Source of the DNA: Dehalococcoidia bacterium UBA3254
GTDB taxonomy: Bacteria > Chloroflexota > Dehalococcoidia > Dehalococcoidales > UBA3254
Assembly: GCA_002362735.1 (NCBI GenBank)
Contig: DEUU01000019.1
Span: 1 to 24,262, forward strand
Reading direction: 5' to 3'
Length of the DNA stretch: 24,262 nucleotides
Positions 22,069 through 24,262 of the stretch are shown one piece after another. The notes under the pieces are model-generated. The model searched no databases and was not told the origin of the DNA. It saw nothing but the letters and a program-made list of their open reading frames with translations. The stretch's first letter is position 1. Every line of letters begins with the position of its first letter. The position numbers and the translations under genes were made by a program.

Positions 22069-22257
22069 TTAAAGAAGTTTGTCAGTGACATCAAAGTTGG
22101 TTATTTCAGGGTGCTGTTTGTGAATCCCAGCGGCTTCTTTCATAAGTTGATTTTTGGCGGTCGTTAAATTCGCCAGAGTACTCATGACTTCCTTCGATAT
22201 TTTATATCCGCACTGGATACAGGTTGCCGTAAGTTTATAATTTCTCTGCATGTACAT
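22069..22257 (-). CDS. Small CxxC-containing hypothetical protein
   Basis: A 62-residue protein that I do not recognise. It starts MYMQRNYKLTATCIQCGYKI, with one CxxC pair (C13, C16) that could be part of a metal site or a redox pair, followed by a helical, charged region (STLANLTTAKNQLMKEA) and a histidine-containing end. A GGAGG five bases before the ATG (complement of 22263-22267) and an excellent promoter at 22297-22325 support it as a real gene. With one CxxC only, zinc binding would need a dimer. It stands alone between the third stress protein gene and a small membrane protein gene. Confidence 0.7.
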   Translation of the reverse strand: MYMQRNYKLTATCIQCGYKISKEVMSTLANLTTAKNQLMKEAAGIHKQHPEITNFDVTDKLL

Positions 22258-22296
22258 ATTTTCCTCCCTGACGAATAAACGTATGATTAGAATAAT

Positions 22297-22325
22297 AGTT
22301 TAAGTGGTCTCCTGAGGGCTGTCAA
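22297..22325 (-). promoter_or_regulatory. Promoter of the 62-residue CxxC protein
   Basis: On the minus strand a perfect TTGACA (complement of 22320-22325), a 17-base spacer and TAAACT (complement of 22297-22302). The same hexamer pair and spacing occur in the promoter at 20789-20817. Confidence 0.7.
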
Positions 22326-22386
22326 TGTTTTAGCGGATTCATACATACCGCCATTCCGGCAGGTAAAAGTCTTTCAGGGAAAAGTA

Positions 22387-22415
22387 TTGCTTACTCACTG
22401 ATAAACCACTAAAAT
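22387..22415 (+). promoter_or_regulatory. Promoter of the 51-residue membrane protein
   Basis: TTGCTT (22387-22392), a 17-base spacer and TAAAAT (22410-22415). The leader to the GTG at 22471 is about 50 bases. Confidence 0.48.
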
Positions 22416-22470
22416 ATCTTATACGAGTGAGAAAATAAACGGATCGATTAAAGCAGAAGGAGCAAGCCAG

Positions 22471-22626
22471 GTGAGTATTCCGATATTAGCTATTGCCATA
22501 GTCGTCTGCCTCATACTGCTGTTCGTAATTATCTGGATCATTAAAAGCTGCCTTCCTAAAATTATCCTGGGCCTGATTCTATTAGGAGTGGCCGCCTTTG
22601 CCATATATTATTTCCTCATCAGATAG
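22471..22626 (+). CDS. Small two-helix membrane protein
   Basis: A 51-residue protein starting at GTG 22471 and ending at TAG 22624-22626. It is almost wholly hydrophobic: one helix covers about residues 3-24 (rich in I, V, L), a short polar turn KSCLPK (25-30) follows, and a second helix covers about 31-50 before a terminal arginine. AAGGAG (22457-22462) lies eight bases upstream and a plausible promoter is at 22387-22415. This hairpin layout resembles many small inner-membrane proteins; I recognise no specific family. The coding reading is supported by the sharp match of hydrophobic segments to the frame and by the ribosome-binding site. Confidence 0.68.
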   Translation: MSIPILAIAIVVCLILLFVIIWIIKSCLPKIILGLILLGVAAFAIYYFLIR

Positions 22627-22754
22627 AGCCTCATTTCATATGCGGGAATGCCGAAGCAGGTGGGGCATTATGATGAAAACAATCAGATACTGCATCATCA
22701 TTTCCGGTATGTCAGCGAATTCGGCGTATCTATGGATATATAACCAGAAATACA

Positions 22755-22770
22755 ATATTGCACGCAATAT
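22755..22770. repeat. Short palindrome ATATTGC-AC-GCAATAT
   Basis: A perfect 7-bp inverted repeat with a 2-base centre, 53 bases past the thiolase stop on its downstream side. There is no T-tract, so it is not an obvious terminator. Confidence 0.4.
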
Positions 22771-22822
22771 AGACTAATTCTGATAGTCACATCTCAAAGG
22801 ATCTCTTTCTGCGGTTTATAAC

Positions 22823-24064
22823 TCAGGTTTTCTCCAGAATTCCGCACACTCCCTGACCACCGCCTCCGCAGATTGCTACCAGTCCATACCTGGAGTTGCG
22901 CCGCTTCATTTCAGACATCAGAGTAGTGGTGATTCTGGCCCCTGTAGCGCCCAGAGGATGACCTAAAGAAACGCAAGAGCCGTTGACATTGACTCTGTCG
23001 TAATCTTTCTCGGTAATACCCAGTTCTATAAAATTCGCCAGGACCTGAGCGGCAAAAGCTTCATGAATTTCAATTAAATCGATCTGATCCAGAGTCAATC
23101 CGGCTTTTTTAAGAGCTAATTCCACCGCCAGAGTAAGTGACTTCCAGGCACAGGTTGGATCTGCCCCGCTGAAAGCGAAAGACTTAAGGCTCGCCAGAGT
23201 TTGTATTTTCAGTTCTCGGGCTTTTTCTTCGGCCATCATGACGCAAACTGCGGCCCCGTCATTTTCCCCGGAGGAATTACCCGCTGTACAGACGCCGCCA
23301 AGGACCGGCCTTAGCTTGCTCAAAGCTTCCAGGGTGGTATCGGGACGTGGACGCTCATCCGTACTGAATAAGGCAGGCTCTCCTTTAGGCTGCGGTACAG
23401 GAACCGGGATAATCTCATCCTTGAATTTACCTGATTTTATCGCTTCGCAGGCCCTTTGATTACTTATAAGGGCCCATTTATCAACCTCTTCTCTGGTTAA
23501 ACCATGCTCCCTGGCGGCTGTTTCTGCCCAGGTCATCATGGTAGGTAATACGCCGAACCGCTCTTGAGGCTGGGACATTACTCGGGCTCTGAGTATTCTG
23601 TCAAAAAATGGTAGCGTCCAGGTGGAAAGACTGCCGTGTCCCCGGGGCATATCTCCGGTGCCTCCTACAGACCATCTCATGTCTCCTGGCAAGTAGAATT
23701 CCGCGGTGCTCATACTTTCAACCCCACCCGCTACCATGACTTCGGTATTGCCTGCCTGAATCAAACTGGCCGCCATGCAAATGGCATCGAAACCGCTCGG
23801 ACACCTTCGGTCTAGCGTCAAACCCGGTACTGTTACCGGCCAACCTGCCTTAAGCAAAGACATGCGAGCAATATTAACATACTCGCCGCTTTGATAATTT
23901 TGACCCATGATTACCATATCTACCTTGCCGGCTTCCAGGTTAGCCCTTCTTATCACTTCATTAAGAATAAGAGCGCCCAGGTCATAGGCGGGTACGGTTC
24001 TCAGTGAACCACCAAAATTTCCGATGGGAGTTCTCACTGCACTGACAATGACGGCGTTCTTCAT
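22823..24064 (-). CDS. Thiolase (acetyl-CoA C-acyltransferase)
   Basis: Thiolases condense or cleave acyl-CoA units (acetoacetyl-CoA or 3-ketoacyl-CoA). The 413-residue product has VSAVRTPIGNFGG at the start, the nucleophile C88 in LDRRCPSGFDA, GGVESMS, H334 in IHEAFAAQ, H369 in LGHPLGATGAR and the second catalytic cysteine C399 in ICGGGGQG. The HEAF form replaces the commoner NEAF and is known from the FadI/trifunctional-protein beta branch, so a 3-ketoacyl-CoA thiolase role is as likely as a biosynthetic one. AAGGAG lies six bases before the ATG. It is a single minus-strand gene as far as the window shows; no acyl-CoA dehydrogenase or hydratase is visible beside it. Confidence 0.95.
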   Translation of the reverse strand: MKNAVIVSAVRTPIGNFGGSLRTVPAYDLGALILNEVIRRANLEAGKVDMVIMGQNYQSGEYVNIARMSLLKAGWPVTVPGLTLDRRCPSGFDAICMAASLIQAGNTEVMVAGGVESMSTAEFYLPGDMRWSVGGTGDMPRGHGSLSTWTLPFFDRILRARVMSQPQERFGVLPTMMTWAETAAREHGLTREEVDKWALISNQRACEAIKSGKFKDEIIPVPVPQPKGEPALFSTDERPRPDTTLEALSKLRPVLGGVCTAGNSSGENDGAAVCVMMAEEKARELKIQTLASLKSFAFSGADPTCAWKSLTLAVELALKKAGLTLDQIDLIEIHEAFAAQVLANFIELGITEKDYDRVNVNGSCVSLGHPLGATGARITTTLMSEMKRRNSRYGLVAICGGGGQGVCGILEKT

Positions 24065-24111
24065 TCTTTTCTCCTTAGCTGTCCTTAATTCCTGACAGTC
24101 CCTGTAAAACT

Positions 24112-24140
24112 ATTATAAGATCTAGTCTTTCTGGATTCCA
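24112..24140 (-). promoter_or_regulatory. Possible promoter of the thiolase gene
   Basis: On the minus strand a perfect TATAAT (complement of 24112-24117) with TGGAAT (complement of 24135-24140) 17 bases upstream. The -35 is poor, as expected for a promoter needing or avoiding a regulator at the overlapping palindrome. Confidence 0.42.
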
Positions 24141-24143
24141 GAA
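24129..24143. promoter_or_regulatory. Palindrome TTCTGGATTCCAGAA over the thiolase -35 region
   Basis: Perfect 7-bp arms around a single central T. It covers the -35 of the presumed thiolase promoter, a typical place for a TetR-, FadR- or MarR-type repressor. Confidence 0.45.
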
Positions 24144-24262
24144 TACTTGTAACAGCTGTCTTTACCCTGTTTTTTACTCAAAGAAAACGGAGCGACAGGT
24201 GATTATATCGGCTTCTATGTAATAAATCAGGGTTCAATTGCCCATTTCTGAGCACGTTCTAC

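Noticed and set aside
21900..22088. 62-codon plus-strand reading frame after the third stress protein
   Set aside because: It covers the hairpins, has no good start signal and overlaps the end of the better supported minus-strand CxxC gene.
22669..22776. 35-codon plus-strand frame between the membrane protein and thiolase genes
   Set aside because: Only a weak GGTGGGG precedes it and the translation shows no clear feature; it also spans the short palindrome.

Overview
This is a roughly 24 kb piece of an anaerobe's chromosome with moderate GC content. I see no tRNA, rRNA, CRISPR array, transposase or phage gene. The gene content (a complete hyp set for [NiFe]-hydrogenase maturation, a tungsten aldehyde:ferredoxin oxidoreductase, an iron-type alcohol dehydrogenase, a thiolase, several tandem-domain universal stress proteins, MarR regulators and SnoaL-fold proteins) fits a strict anaerobe. 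The style of the stress proteins and MarR proteins recalls uncultured Chloroflexota (Dehalococcoidia-like), but this is an impression from family resemblance. A clostridial or deltaproteobacterial-like host is not excluded.

Layout. Bases 1-2286 hold the tail of an amino-acid ABC transporter ATPase, an MFS (oxalate/formate-type) transporter and a DMT/EamA permease. Bases 2439-8235 hold hypA-hypB-hypF-hypC-hypD-hypE, all on the + strand and partly overlapping. No hydrogenase structural genes are in view. At 8303-8602 lies a 99-residue protein made of two tandem excisionase-like helix-turn-helix units. Next come a tungsten AOR (8812-10674) with a strong terminator, then a small orphan protein and a MarR regulator behind a promoter overlapped by a 10-bp inverted repeat. 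On the minus strand a universal stress protein gene is followed one base later by an ArfB-type ribosome rescue factor.

Bases 13250-17853 form the most interesting unit: two tandem SnoaL-like paralogs (+), an iron-containing alcohol dehydrogenase (-), and a divergent MarR regulator followed by a third SnoaL-like paralog (+). The same 14-bp perfect palindrome, GTTAGATATCTAAC, occurs just downstream of a near-consensus promoter ahead of the first SnoaL genes and again between the divergent alcohol dehydrogenase and marR genes. I infer a small MarR-controlled regulon for oxidising or dehydrating an unidentified alcohol-type compound. BaiE-like SnoaL dehydratases working with dehydrogenases are the closest known analogy.

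The rest holds two related tandem-domain universal stress proteins, each with a good promoter, a ketol-acid reductoisomerase of the Bacteroidetes/eukaryote-like type standing alone, a terminal thiolase on the minus strand, and three small proteins supported by ribosome-binding sites and promoters (17902-18174, 22069-22257, 22471-22626). Several intergenic regions carry palindromes at promoter positions, listed as regulatory candidates. Nothing here has been checked against a database; all family calls are from motif recognition.
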